Below, piece by piece: positions 23,881 to 32,642 of a stretch of 64,000 nucleotides of DNA. A program made the position numbers and the translations under genes. The stretch is taken from assembly GCA_964450685.1 (NCBI GenBank), contig CAYVDN010000008.1, positions 1 to 64,000 of the forward strand, in the 5' to 3' direction. The first letter of the stretch is position 1. The number at the start of each line of letters is the position of its first letter. The notes beneath the pieces were generated by a model. It had not been told where the DNA came from. It saw nothing but the letters and a program-made list of their open reading frames with translations, and made no database searches. Source of the DNA: JBAOHV01 sp964450685. GTDB lineage: Bacteria; Actinomycetota; Acidimicrobiia; Acidimicrobiales; Microtrichaceae.

Positions 23881-26800
23881 ATGTGGCGTCCACTTCGACT
23901 CCAGCACGACCCCGCCGGGAACGGCGGGGTCGTCGACGTCCTGGTCGATGTCGACCCGACCGCGACCGTCGGCGAACTCGCAGACGCACTCGCTGCATCA
24001 GTAGGGGCCCCCGCTGGTTGCACCGTCGCGGCCCGATGGCCCGACGACCTGCGCGACACCCCACCCCGACGTGATGCTCCGCTGATGACACACGGCCCGC
24101 ATGCCGGGTCGACTGTGGCGCTGACCCCCGCCTCCGGTGCACCCGAGCAGGTGAAGGCACCCGTGCGGCTGATCGCGCCGGGCGGTGGGGAGGTCTCACT
24201 GGACTACGGGCCGAACTGGATAGGCACTGCACGAATCGATGTGACCGAGCACGTGACTGTCCGTGCAGAGGGAGGTGGTGACGTGCGCGTCGGTGGACGT
24301 CCCTTGATCGGCGCGTGCCGGCTCTCGCCCGACGACCTGCTGACAATCGATGCCGCGCCGTGGACGGTCCGCTCCGACAGCAGGCTGGCACCGCCCCTCG
24401 GTGCCGGCTGGACCGGCGAGCACCGCCCGCGACCACCGCTCGCCCCGCATGGCGACGTCGCACAGTTGCGCCTTCCGACCCCTCCCCCGGCCACCCGCAC
24501 GCCCAGGTTCCCAGCCCTGTCCGCCTCGGTGCCACTGCTGATGGGACTCGCGCTGTGGTGGGCCACCGGTTCACTGCTCGCGGCCGGATTCATGGGGATG
24601 AGCGTCGTGTTCGTAGTGGCGTCCGCAGTCGAGGCCCGCCGCGACGCCAGGGCCGAGGACCGTGAGAGGGTCGCCGAGTTCCGTGCAGACCTCGCGGACG
24701 CCGTCGGATCCTTGCGTGCTCAGGCGCTGGTGCAGCGGTCCCGTCACGCTGCTGACGGGCTCTCCCGGTCAGAGCTGCTGGACCTGTCACGTGGCGGCCC
24801 CGGCGCGTGCGAGCGGTTGTGGGAGCGCAGCGCTCTCGTTGGACTGCCATCCCTGCGAGTGCGTGTCGGAACGGGCAGGAGACTTCTCACCGGCCGCCCC
24901 GAACTGCCCGACACAGGTCGCCGGGATCTCCGCGCCGAACTCGAGGCGACGGTGACGGATCTGTGCGAGGTCGACGACGTAGTGACGGTCGATCTGCGGG
25001 AGACCAGCGGCATAGTGATCGAGGGACCCGACGAGCCGGCGGCCGCAGTGGCACGGGCGGTGCTGTTGCAGCTGTGTGCGCTGATCGCACCGGAGCACCT
25101 GGCGGTCGAGTCGCAGATCGCCTACGACCGTCAGGACGCCTGGTCCTTCCTCCGCTGGCTCCCCCACCACGGAACTAGTCCCCGAAGATCGCGCCTGGTC
25201 GTCGTGGACGGCACCGAACCGGACGGACTCGACGACCATCCCGACCAGATCGTCATCTGGGTGACCCCACCGGGAGGGCCTCGACCGTCGGATGTCACCG
25301 CTGTCCTGCACGTCGGTGACGAGGTCGGCTCCCTCTGGGTCGCCGACGAAGCCGTCGGTGACGCCGGACCGGTCGCACTCGAACCGATCAGCGTCGATGA
25401 CGCGGTGCCCTTGTCCAGACGCATGTGCCCGCTGGTCCTCGCGTCCTCGACCCTGGTCGGCAGGTACGCCGAGGACGGCTCACCCGAGCAGCTGCCCAGG
25501 TCGGTGGCTCTCGCCGAGGTGGCGGCTTCGCCGTCGATGATCATCGACCCCCAGGTCGTGCTCGACCACTGGAAGCTCACCCCTGACGAGCATCTTGCGG
25601 CACCGGTGGGCGTCGACCGACTCGGGGCGGTGGTCAACCTGGACCTGGTCGCCGACGGGCCTCACGCGCTCATCGCCGGCACCACCGGCGCCGGCAAGAG
25701 CGAGCTGCTGAGGACGTTCCTCGTGGCGATGGCATTGCACCATCCTCCGGAACAGGTGAACTTCCTGCTCATCGACTACAAGGGAGGCGCTGCGTTCGGC
25801 CCGCTCGGGGCGCTCCCCCACACCGTCGGTACGATCACTGATCTGTCAGGTGCCATGGCAGATCGGGCGCTGAAGTCGCTGCGAGCGGAACTTCGCCGCC
25901 GTGAGGAGATCGTCGCTGATGCGCGTCTCGACCGCTGGACGGGCGCGGCTCTGCTGGTCGTCGTCGACGAGCTGGCGACTCTGGTGACAGAACGGCCGTC
26001 CTTCGTGGAGGGTCTCGTCGATCTCGCCCAGCGGGGCCGCAGCCTCGGTGTGCACCTTGTGTTGGCCACGCAGCGACCCGCCGGGGTCGTCACGGACTCG
26101 ATCCGGGCGAACGTCACCATGCGGATCTGCCTTCGGGTCGCGGACGAGGACGACAGCCGCGACATCGTCGAGGTCGGCAGCGCCGCGCACCTACCCCGCG
26201 ACGTCCCGGGAAGGGCGTTGGTCCGCCTGGGAGCGGAAAGGGCCGCGCCCATGCAGGTCGCGCACTGCGGGCCGGTGCGCTCGGAACGTCCCCCGGTGAG
26301 CGTGGCGCTCGCCGACTCCGGGGATTCGAGATCGGGCGATGTCGCCGACACCGGCAGGTCCGGACTGGACGAGCCCAGACCGAACGAGCCCAGACCGAAC
26401 GAGCCCAGGCCGAACGAGCTCGAGCTCGCCGTGGCGACGATCGTCGAGGCCGCGGCGATCGGGGGATGTCCACCGGTGCACCGACCGTGGCTCGACCCCC
26501 TGCCCGCGGTACTGGCCGCGACGACAGAGGACATGGCGCCAGCAGGATCACTCGTGATCGGCCTGGTCGACCGACCCGACCTCCAGTGCCAGACGCCGCT
26601 GTCGGTCGACCTGGACGGAGACGGAGGCGTCCTGGTCGTCGGAGCCAGCGGGTCAGGTGCGACCAGCTCGGTGAGGGCACTTGCTGTTGCTGCCCATGAC
26701 CATCCACACGACCACTGGCACGTGCACGTCGTCGATGCTGGTGGTTGCTCCGACGCCCTGCGCAGCATCCCGGTGGTTGGCGACGTGGTGGCGGTGCAGG

Positions 26801-27906
26801 ACGTCGAGCGTGTCCGGCGGCTCCTGCGCTCGACGCTCGCGGAGATCGACCGACGGGTCGCTGCTCGCGCCGCGCTGGTCGCTGGCGCGTTGCCGGGCGG
26901 CGCTGGGATGCACAGGAGAATGCTCGTCATCGACGGGATGGCGGCGTTCGAGCACCACCACGGGGGGATCGACCGAGGCATCGCGATGGATCAGCTGGCC
27001 AGGATCGCGAGGGAGGGGCGCAGGGTCGGAGTTCACCTCGTCGTGACCGCACAACGACGGGCGGAGATCCCGATGGAGCTGGTCGGTCTTGCCGGTACCA
27101 GGATCCTGCTTCGTTGCACCTCGGCGGACGAGGCCTCGCTGTGGGGACTCGACGATTCGGCAGCGACACAGACCTCGATGCCGCCGGGGCGATGCCGGGT
27201 ACGTGGAAGCGAGGCACAGATCACGTGGCACTCGAGCACTCACGACTCGTCCGGTTACTCGGTTCGCGCCGGCGGGGCGCAGGCCGTGCCGCGTTGCCCG
27301 ACATCCGTCGACCGGGCCGATGTGGCCGCTGTCGGCGACGGCCGCTGGGCCCTGCCTCTGGGACTCGACGCGGACGAGCTGGTCCCGGTGACGATGGACC
27401 TTGCGCACCACCACGCGATCGTCGCCGGACCTCCCCACAGCGGGGTCTCGACCGTCCTCGCTCTGTTGGTCGGAGCCGTCGACGGTGCGGTGCTGGTCCG
27501 CAGCGACGACCCGACGGTCCTCGGATACGCCGTCGACGCAGCGATCGCCCGCTCCTCAGGTGGGCGCCCGGCGCTGCTGGTGGTGGACGAGGCGTCGTTC
27601 GCACTCGAAGGCCCGGACTGCGACGAGTTCGCCTCCCACCTCGAGCGGGCAGTGACTGCCTCCCGGGGCCTGGACCTCAGGCTAGTGATCGGCGGCGAGG
27701 TCGACTCACTGAGTCGCAGCTATCACGACGTGATCAGCAGGATCCGTCGTGGTCGCACGGGCGTGATGCTCGGAGGGGACCCCGATGTGCACGGTGTGCT
27801 CTGGCACGCCACGCTCCGTCCCAGTTCTGACCTTCCTGCTGCCCCGGGAAGGGGTTGGCTGCTCGGGCCTGGCACGGCTTCGAGGGTGCAGGTCGCTCTC
27901 CCCTGA
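23881..27906 (+). CDS. EccC/EssC-type FtsK-SpoIIIE ATPase of a type VII-like secretion system
   Basis: The 1341-residue protein has an N-terminal ubiquitin- or FHA-like region (about 1-170), two membrane helices (about 215-260) and three FtsK-like ATPase modules. Module 1 has an intact Walker A AGTTGAGKSELL near residue 600 and LLVVVDELATL. In modules 2 and 3 the Walker A lysine is missing (GASGSGATSS near 919; GPPHSGVST near 1181). A PRPNE repeat (26371-26415) links modules 1 and 2. The protein powers WXG100 export at the membrane; eccB, eccD, eccE and mycP homologues are not visible nearby. Confidence 0.9.
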   Translation: MWRPLRLQHDPAGNGGVVDVLVDVDPTATVGELADALAASVGAPAGCTVAARWPDDLRDTPPRRDAPLMTHGPHAGSTVALTPASGAPEQVKAPVRLIAPGGGEVSLDYGPNWIGTARIDVTEHVTVRAEGGGDVRVGGRPLIGACRLSPDDLLTIDAAPWTVRSDSRLAPPLGAGWTGEHRPRPPLAPHGDVAQLRLPTPPPATRTPRFPALSASVPLLMGLALWWATGSLLAAGFMGMSVVFVVASAVEARRDARAEDRERVAEFRADLADAVGSLRAQALVQRSRHAADGLSRSELLDLSRGGPGACERLWERSALVGLPSLRVRVGTGRRLLTGRPELPDTGRRDLRAELEATVTDLCEVDDVVTVDLRETSGIVIEGPDEPAAAVARAVLLQLCALIAPEHLAVESQIAYDRQDAWSFLRWLPHHGTSPRRSRLVVVDGTEPDGLDDHPDQIVIWVTPPGGPRPSDVTAVLHVGDEVGSLWVADEAVGDAGPVALEPISVDDAVPLSRRMCPLVLASSTLVGRYAEDGSPEQLPRSVALAEVAASPSMIIDPQVVLDHWKLTPDEHLAAPVGVDRLGAVVNLDLVADGPHALIAGTTGAGKSELLRTFLVAMALHHPPEQVNFLLIDYKGGAAFGPLGALPHTVGTITDLSGAMADRALKSLRAELRRREEIVADARLDRWTGAALLVVVDELATLVTERPSFVEGLVDLAQRGRSLGVHLVLATQRPAGVVTDSIRANVTMRICLRVADEDDSRDIVEVGSAAHLPRDVPGRALVRLGAERAAPMQVAHCGPVRSERPPVSVALADSGDSRSGDVADTGRSGLDEPRPNEPRPNEPRPNELELAVATIVEAAAIGGCPPVHRPWLDPLPAVLAATTEDMAPAGSLVIGLVDRPDLQCQTPLSVDLDGDGGVLVVGASGSGATSSVRALAVAAHDHPHDHWHVHVVDAGGCSDALRSIPVVGDVVAVQDVERVRRLLRSTLAEIDRRVAARAALVAGALPGGAGMHRRMLVIDGMAAFEHHHGGIDRGIAMDQLARIAREGRRVGVHLVVTAQRRAEIPMELVGLAGTRILLRCTSADEASLWGLDDSAATQTSMPPGRCRVRGSEAQITWHSSTHDSSGYSVRAGGAQAVPRCPTSVDRADVAAVGDGRWALPLGLDADELVPVTMDLAHHHAIVAGPPHSGVSTVLALLVGAVDGAVLVRSDDPTVLGYAVDAAIARSSGGRPALLVVDEASFALEGPDCDEFASHLERAVTASRGLDLRLVIGGEVDSLSRSYHDVISRIRRGRTGVMLGGDPDVHGVLWHATLRPSSDLPAAPGRGWLLGPGTASRVQVALP
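26371..26415 (+). repeat. 15-bp tandem repeat in the EccC-like gene
   Basis: Three copies of GAGCCCAGACCGAAC (third with one change) encode EPRPN three times in the linker between ATPase modules 1 and 2. Confidence 0.85.
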
Positions 27907-27972
27907 GCTCGCAGATTCCACTCCCTGAGCGTGCAGGTCGCACACCCGTGGGGCAGCGACTCGACAAGAGGG

Positions 27973-28695
27973 TCAGCTCGCCAGGTCCGTCGATCCCGGT
28001 GGGCCATCGAGCAACACGAGGTCTATCGAGGTGACCAGGCCGACCTCGACCGCGTGTCGGATCAGGTGGCGACGGCGCTCGGACGCCGAGTCCCCCGCAC
28101 CACCGTGCACTCCGGCGACCCCGGCGCGGTGCAGCTTCTCGCACAGGTGGTCCAACTTGCGGTTGAACTTGGGCGGACTCCAGCCGAGTCGATGTGCGTA
28201 GTGGCGGTTGCTCGGCAACGGCCCGTCGACCGGACCGGGATCGGTCAGCCATGGCTCGCACATGGCCACGAGCAGCAGACGCTGGTCGTCGTTGAGCGCC
28301 ACCCGCCCCCAGTCGAGCGTCCGGGTGCCCGACAGCCCTTCCGGGCCGAGCAGGTCGATCGCCCATTGCTGCTCCGCCAGCGCGCCGCGCAACTCATAGC
28401 TGACCCGCCCGGCCGAGAATGCCACCACGAACTCGGCGTGGGTCAGAGCCATGGTCGACCCGGGAGCCAGCACCGTCGACGTGGGACCGTGCGAGTCGCG
28501 CACCGTCAGCGGTGTTCGTGCTCCCACGTGGTCCAGGTACCAGACACCGCCGCGGTCCACGAACCGCCCCAGCCGTCGGTGCAGGTACGGGTTGGTGTCG
28601 ATCTCAAGATCGGCGACCCGCCCGAACACAAGGGCACCGCCCGGGTCGATGACGTGCTCTTCTCCGCAGAACTCGACAAGCAGGGATCCAGTCAT
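27973..28695 (-). CDS. FHA-domain protein
   Basis: The 240-residue protein has an N-terminal FHA-like domain (about 1-105): FGRVADLEIDTNPYLHRRLGRFV and a later GVWYLDHVGARTPLTV carry the usual GR and H-x-x-x-x-x-F positions. A C-terminal helical region with SNRHYAHRLGWSPPKFNRKLDHLCEKL resembles a winged helix. It faces the EccC-like gene; FHA proteins are frequent partners of EssC systems. TAGCTT (28708-28703) lies 7 nt before the ATG, suggesting a leaderless mRNA. Confidence 0.75.
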   Translation of the reverse strand: MTGSLLVEFCGEEHVIDPGGALVFGRVADLEIDTNPYLHRRLGRFVDRGGVWYLDHVGARTPLTVRDSHGPTSTVLAPGSTMALTHAEFVVAFSAGRVSYELRGALAEQQWAIDLLGPEGLSGTRTLDWGRVALNDDQRLLLVAMCEPWLTDPGPVDGPLPSNRHYAHRLGWSPPKFNRKLDHLCEKLHRAGVAGVHGGAGDSASERRRHLIRHAVEVGLVTSIDLVLLDGPPGSTDLAS

Positions 28696-28702
28696 GCCGA
28701 TG

Positions 28703-28708
28703 AAGCTA
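28703..28708 (-). promoter_or_regulatory. Probable -10 element of the FHA gene
   Basis: The minus-strand TAGCTT lies 7 nt before the ATG at 28695. Confidence 0.5.
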
Positions 28709-28717
28709 CCAGATCCT

Positions 28718-29947
28718 TCAGGGTGTTTCAGTACCTTTCATGCCGTTCCAGAGGATGGCCAGGGTCGACCACGACTGTGGTACCGCCCCTCCTCCGTGGC
28801 CGTCGTCAGGATCCCAGTACTCGGCCCAGCCCGAGACCAGCGCTCCGGCCCGACACGCACGAGCGAGCTCGGCTGCGGCAAGAACTCCGGCGGGGAACTC
28901 CGATCCTGCGAGGGCGAGGATCAGCAGATGGTCGATCTGGGGCCAGCTCGGCCCCCGCCAGTAGCTGTCACGGCGGAAGGTCACCTCACCCCGGTGGACC
29001 TGTGAGGGGCCGAACCGTCCTCCGAACGCCGCTGGGTCTGTCAGCTCGGCGGCGACGGCCCTGACGATCGACTCATCGGTCGCCACGAGTGCCGGCAGGA
29101 GGGCCTCGGAGGTACGTACCCTGCCAGAACCGGACTCGCTCGGTCCGTCATCCACGAAGGTCCGCCGCTCCGGGTCCCAGCGTTGAGCGAGTGAGCGGCT
29201 CAGCTCGTCGGCGAGGTCCGCGAGAACCGGGTCAGCCGCGATCGGCGCGAGCAGACGAGCACCGTGGGCGACGATCGCCGAGAACGCCACGGAGCCGACG
29301 GGGAATTCGTCGTTGGCGACAGGCGCTCCGTGTCGGTCTCGTTGGATGGTGCTGAGCAACTCGGACTTGCGACGGAACCAGAGCTCACCGTCGAACCGGT
29401 CACGGCCGGGGTCGCCCGGCACGAACAGGTCGTCCCAGCGGGGGCTGTGGTCGCAGCCCGATTCCCACGGGTGGACGATCTCGATCAGACCGGCGGGGCT
29501 CCGCCGGCGGCGGGTCAGCAGGAACCTCAATCCGTCGGCGGCACGCTCGATGATCTCGGCCGGCACGTCGACCCCTCTCGCCGCCAGGTCGGCGACGGCC
29601 AGCGCGTAGACCGGGGGCTGGGTGATCGAGGAGGTGCTCGGCTGCGACCCCGACGTCGTGCGGCCCCAGAACCCGTCGAAGCGGCGAGTTCCGTCCAGGT
29701 AACGCATGTGCGGCACGAAACCCGAACGGTCCTGGCCAGCCAGGACCTGGTGGAGCTCGGACAGAGCGCGGTCCACCTCACCCAGCTCGGCCCAGACGAT
29801 GGCGTGGAAGCACGAGTCCCACAGCCATAACCATGGGTAGGTGCCGGCGTTGGGACAGGTGAACCCTGGCTCGCGCCAGTGCGCACGGAGCACCTCACGA
29901 GCACTTTCACGCACATCGCCCTCGGCGCTGCGCTCGGTGGGCATCAT
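28718..29947 (-). CDS. GH63/MGH1-like glycoside hydrolase
   Basis: The 409-residue (alpha/alpha)6-barrel protein has YPWLWLWDSCFHAIVWAELG near residue 37, GFWGRTTSGSQPS near residue 92 and the late motif SYWRGPSWPQIDHLLILAL near residue 332. These are typical of glucosidases related to mannosylglycerate/glucosylglycerate hydrolases and to trehalases. No signal peptide, so it is cytoplasmic. It diverges from a glycosyltransferase with a 25-bp gap, which suggests opposite roles on one glycoside; the substrate is not deducible. Confidence 0.82.
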   Translation of the reverse strand: MMPTERSAEGDVRESAREVLRAHWREPGFTCPNAGTYPWLWLWDSCFHAIVWAELGEVDRALSELHQVLAGQDRSGFVPHMRYLDGTRRFDGFWGRTTSGSQPSTSSITQPPVYALAVADLAARGVDVPAEIIERAADGLRFLLTRRRRSPAGLIEIVHPWESGCDHSPRWDDLFVPGDPGRDRFDGELWFRRKSELLSTIQRDRHGAPVANDEFPVGSVAFSAIVAHGARLLAPIAADPVLADLADELSRSLAQRWDPERRTFVDDGPSESGSGRVRTSEALLPALVATDESIVRAVAAELTDPAAFGGRFGPSQVHRGEVTFRRDSYWRGPSWPQIDHLLILALAGSEFPAGVLAAAELARACRAGALVSGWAEYWDPDDGHGGGAVPQSWSTLAILWNGMKGTETP

Positions 29948-29953
29948 CGACGC

Positions 29954-29963
29954 ACCCTAACGT
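29954..29963. promoter_or_regulatory. Bidirectional -10 element, glycosidase / glycosyltransferase
   Basis: ACCCTAACGT gives TAACGT on the plus strand, 9 nt before the ATG at 29973. It gives TAGGGT on the minus strand, 6 nt before the ATG at 29947. The hexamers share TA as at 7001-7010 and 8966-8975. Confidence 0.5.
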
Positions 29964-29972
29964 GTCGCCCCC

Positions 29973-31055
29973 ATGGGCCGAACGGTCGCGTTCCTGTCCT
30001 TCCGCTTCGGAGCAACCGATGGTGTCTCGGTCGTCGCACGCTCCTGGATGCGCGCGCTGGAACAGCTCGGAGCAGAGGTGCTGACGGTCACGGGCTCACC
30101 GACCGAGGCGACGCCGTTTCCGAACAGAGTGGTGCCGGGGCTGGGCATCGAGGATCGGGTCCCCTCCGACGAGGTCGAGGCGTCACTGCGGGCCGCCCTC
30201 GATGACGTCGACCTGGTGGTGGTCGAGAACCTACTGACCATCCCGTTGAACCTCGAGGCGTCCCGGGCCACTGCCGCAGTCCTGGCGGGACGACCAGCCC
30301 TGCTGCACCATCACGACCCGCCGTGGCACCGGACCAGGTTCGCGCACATCACGTCTCTTCCGGCCACCGATCCAGCCTGGCGACATGTCGCCATCACGCA
30401 CCTGCTCGCGGGCGAACTGGCCGAGCGGGGCATCGACGCGCGGGTGATCCACAACTCGTTCGAACACCCGCCTCGGCGCAGCGACGACGAACGTCGCGAG
30501 ATCCGCGAGCGGGTACGAGCAGAGGTCGGTTTCGCACTCGACGAGCGTGTCGTCGCTCACCCGGTCAGGGCCATCGAACGCAAGAACATCCCGGGCGCCA
30601 TTGCCCTGGCTGAGGCGTTGGACGCGACGTACTGGCTGCTCGGTCCCGCCGAGGAGGGCTACGGCGACGAACTCGCAGCTCATCTCCGGTCCGCTCGCTG
30701 CCGTGTGGTCCACCACGGCTGGAGCGACCCCGAGGGCTTCTACCTGGCGGCCGACCACATCACTTTCCCGTCCACATGGGAGGGGTTCGGCAACCCGCCT
30801 ATCGAGGCATCGCTGCACCGTCGGACAGTCAGCGTCGGCGACTACCCGGTCGCCGCCGAGTTGCGCTCCCACGGTTTCGGCTGGTTCCACCCCGGACAAG
30901 TCGATGCCATCGGCGAAGCGATCGACGATCCCGATTCACCGGCGCTCGTCGAACTTCTCGACCACGACGAGCGCCTCGCCATGACCGACTTCTCGATCGA
31001 GACGATGACCTCGCGTCTCGTGGACCTGCTCGATGAGGCAGGCTGGATCCCGTGA
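29973..31055 (+). CDS. GT4-like glycosyltransferase
   Basis: The 360-residue GT-B protein has an N-terminal acceptor domain (FGATDGVSVVARSWMRALEQLGAEV), a VIHNSF hinge, VVAHPVRAIERKNIPGAIALAEAL and the nucleotide-sugar motif FPSTWEGFGNPPIEA (E-x7-E type) near residue 267. It transfers a sugar from an NDP- or GDP-donor; the acceptor is unknown. The divergent GH63-like gene suggests a shared glycoside, and the small membrane protein downstream overlaps it by 4 bp. Confidence 0.85.
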   Translation: MGRTVAFLSFRFGATDGVSVVARSWMRALEQLGAEVLTVTGSPTEATPFPNRVVPGLGIEDRVPSDEVEASLRAALDDVDLVVVENLLTIPLNLEASRATAAVLAGRPALLHHHDPPWHRTRFAHITSLPATDPAWRHVAITHLLAGELAERGIDARVIHNSFEHPPRRSDDERREIRERVRAEVGFALDERVVAHPVRAIERKNIPGAIALAEALDATYWLLGPAEEGYGDELAAHLRSARCRVVHHGWSDPEGFYLAADHITFPSTWEGFGNPPIEASLHRRTVSVGDYPVAAELRSHGFGWFHPGQVDAIGEAIDDPDSPALVELLDHDERLAMTDFSIETMTSRLVDLLDEAGWIP

Positions 31056-31309
31056 CAGACCCCGTGCTCGCACGCCGCGAACGGCTCAGACGACTCTCAG
31101 ATCTGGGCCAACGGATCGGCTACTGCTGCTTCGGACTCGCCGTCGTGCTGTTCGTCGTCGCCTTCTTCCTGCAGTTCCCGGCCTGGCTCGTCACGGTGAT
31201 CATCGTGTCGATGGCGGTCGGGTCGCTTGTGCTGGCACCCGCCATCGTCATCGGATACGGGGTCAAGGCGGCCGACGCCGACGACCGCGGGGAGAAGTTC
31301 GGGTACTGA
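31052..31309 (+). CDS. Small two-helix membrane protein
   Basis: The 85-residue protein starts at GTG, overlapping the glycosyltransferase stop (GTGA). A basic N-terminus (RRERLRRLSDLGQR) precedes two membrane helices (about 26-44 and 47-69) and a charged tail DADDRGEKFGY. The family is not recognised with certainty; it is probably a cytoplasmic-membrane accessory protein. Confidence 0.7.
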   Translation: MTDPVLARRERLRRLSDLGQRIGYCCFGLAVVLFVVAFFLQFPAWLVTVIIVSMAVGSLVLAPAIVIGYGVKAADADDRGEKFGY

Positions 31310-31352
31310 CCCTCAACGGCTCCCGACCGCTCGCCGGTCGCCCGAATCGGTA

Positions 31353-31368
31353 GTTACCGGCCGGTAAC
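31353..31368. promoter_or_regulatory. Perfect 16-bp palindromic operator of the TetR gene
   Basis: GTTACCGGCCGGTAAC is perfectly self-complementary and ends one base before the likely -10 element TATGAT (31370-31375), so a bound repressor would block RNA polymerase. A 14/16 copy lies upstream of etfB. Confidence 0.75.
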
Positions 31369-31369
31369 A

Positions 31370-31375
31370 TATGAT
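31370..31375 (+). promoter_or_regulatory. -10 element of the TetR gene
   Basis: TATGAT, 9 nt before the ATG at 31385 and immediately downstream of the operator. Confidence 0.6.
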
Positions 31376-31384
31376 TGTCGGCGT

Positions 31385-31978
31385 ATGCGTCTCCCTGCTG
31401 CAGAACGACGGGAACAACTGCTGCACGTGGCCGTCGGCGTCTTCGCCGATCACGGCTACCACGCCACATCCATGAACGACGTCGCCGAGGCGGCGGGTGT
31501 CACCAAACCCGTCCTGTACCAGCACTTCAGCTCCAAGCGTGAGCTGTTCGTCGAACTGCTCGCCGACATCGGCGACGAGCTGCGCGACACCATCGCCAAG
31601 GCCACCGCCGACGCCCCGGGACCCCGCCAGCAGATCGAACACGGTTTCCGCGCCTACTTCCGCTACGTCGACGAGAACACCGCTTCGTTCAGGGTCCTCT
31701 TCGGTTCCGGCGCGCGCCGCGACCCGGAGTTCGCCAGCTTCGCCCGCAACGTCGAGGCGTCGATCGCCGACGCGATAGCCGAGCTGATCGTCGTCGAGGG
31801 CGAACCGGTCGCCCAGCGGAGGATGCTCGCCCACTCGATCGTCGGCATGACCGAGGCGGCGTCGCGCTACTGGCTGGCCCACGACCGCGAACCGGACGTC
31901 GACGCGCTCGCGGCGCAGCTCTCCCAGCTGGCATGGTCGGGGCTGCGCGGCGTGCGTAGCTCGGACAGAGGCGCCTGA
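31385..31978 (+). CDS. TetR/AcrR-family repressor
   Basis: The 197-residue protein has a classic TetR helix-turn-helix, with AAERREQLLHVAVGVFADHGYHATSMNDVAEAAGVTKPVLYQHFSSK abbreviated here to AAERREQLL, GYHATSMNDVAEAAGV and VLYQHFSSK. It also has a helical ligand domain. A perfect palindrome overlaps its promoter, so it very likely represses itself. A near-identical site upstream of etfB implies a fatty-acid or acyl-CoA signal; the ligand is inference. Confidence 0.92.
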   Translation: MRLPAAERREQLLHVAVGVFADHGYHATSMNDVAEAAGVTKPVLYQHFSSKRELFVELLADIGDELRDTIAKATADAPGPRQQIEHGFRAYFRYVDENTASFRVLFGSGARRDPEFASFARNVEASIADAIAELIVVEGEPVAQRRMLAHSIVGMTEAASRYWLAHDREPDVDALAAQLSQLAWSGLRGVRSSDRGA

Positions 31979-32016
31979 CCCTGCTTGCGGACTGCAGGTA
32001 AAGGTCGCGACTCAAC

Positions 32017-32022
32017 TACCCT
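32017..32022 (+). promoter_or_regulatory. Probable -10 element of ppa
   Basis: TACCCT lies 8 nt before the ATG at 32031. Confidence 0.45.
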
Positions 32023-32030
32023 CACCCGCC

Positions 32031-32528
32031 ATGACTGAGCAGACCCCCGCCGCGTTCGAGATCGTCGTCGAGATCCCGCAGGGCTCGCGCAACAAGTACG
32101 AGATCGACCATCACACAGGTGACATCTGGTTCGACCGTCGACTCTTCTCGGCTATGGCCTACCCGACCGAGTACGGCTTCTTCCCCGACACCCTCGCCGA
32201 GGACGGCGACCCGCTCGACGCGCTGGTGCTGCTCGAGGAGCCCACGTTCCCCGGTTGCCACATCAAGATCCGCCCAGTGGCCGTGCTCGAGATGTCCGAC
32301 GAGGCAGGCCGCGACCTCAAGGTGCTGTGCGTGCCTGCCAAGGACCCGCGTTGGAACCACTTCCGGGACCTCGGCGACGTTCCCCAGACCCTGCTCGGTG
32401 AGATCTCGCACTTCTTCGAGCGCTACAAGGATCTGGAGCCCGGCAAGGAGAGCAACGTCGGCGACTGGTCCGGTGTGGAGTCGGCGCTCGAGGCGATCGC
32501 TGCGTCACGGGCCGCGTACACAGCCTGA
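32031..32528 (+). CDS. ppa: Inorganic pyrophosphatase, family I
   Basis: The 165-residue protein has EIPQGSRNKYEIDHHTG near residue 14, AYPTEYGFFPDTLAEDGDPLDALV (metal-binding acidic cluster) near residue 43 and VPAKDPRWNHFRDLGDVP. It hydrolyses pyrophosphate to phosphate and pulls biosynthetic reactions forward. Size and motifs are standard for soluble Mg-dependent family I enzymes. Confidence 0.96.
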   Translation: MTEQTPAAFEIVVEIPQGSRNKYEIDHHTGDIWFDRRLFSAMAYPTEYGFFPDTLAEDGDPLDALVLLEEPTFPGCHIKIRPVAVLEMSDEAGRDLKVLCVPAKDPRWNHFRDLGDVPQTLLGEISHFFERYKDLEPGKESNVGDWSGVESALEAIAASRAAYTA

Positions 32529-32642
32529 CGGCCGGGTCGACCAACACCTCTCGGTCGATAAGCACCGCTTTGCAGCGGGTGCTGGATAGCTTGACGACCG
32601 TACCCACGGTCTCCACAGCGGATCCGTACGGACGAAAGGTGC

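Noticed and set aside
27884..27945. Direct repeat GTGCAGGTCGC at the end of the EccC-like gene and just after it
   Set aside because: Short duplication of 11 bp with no flanking target site or element; no evidence of an insertion.
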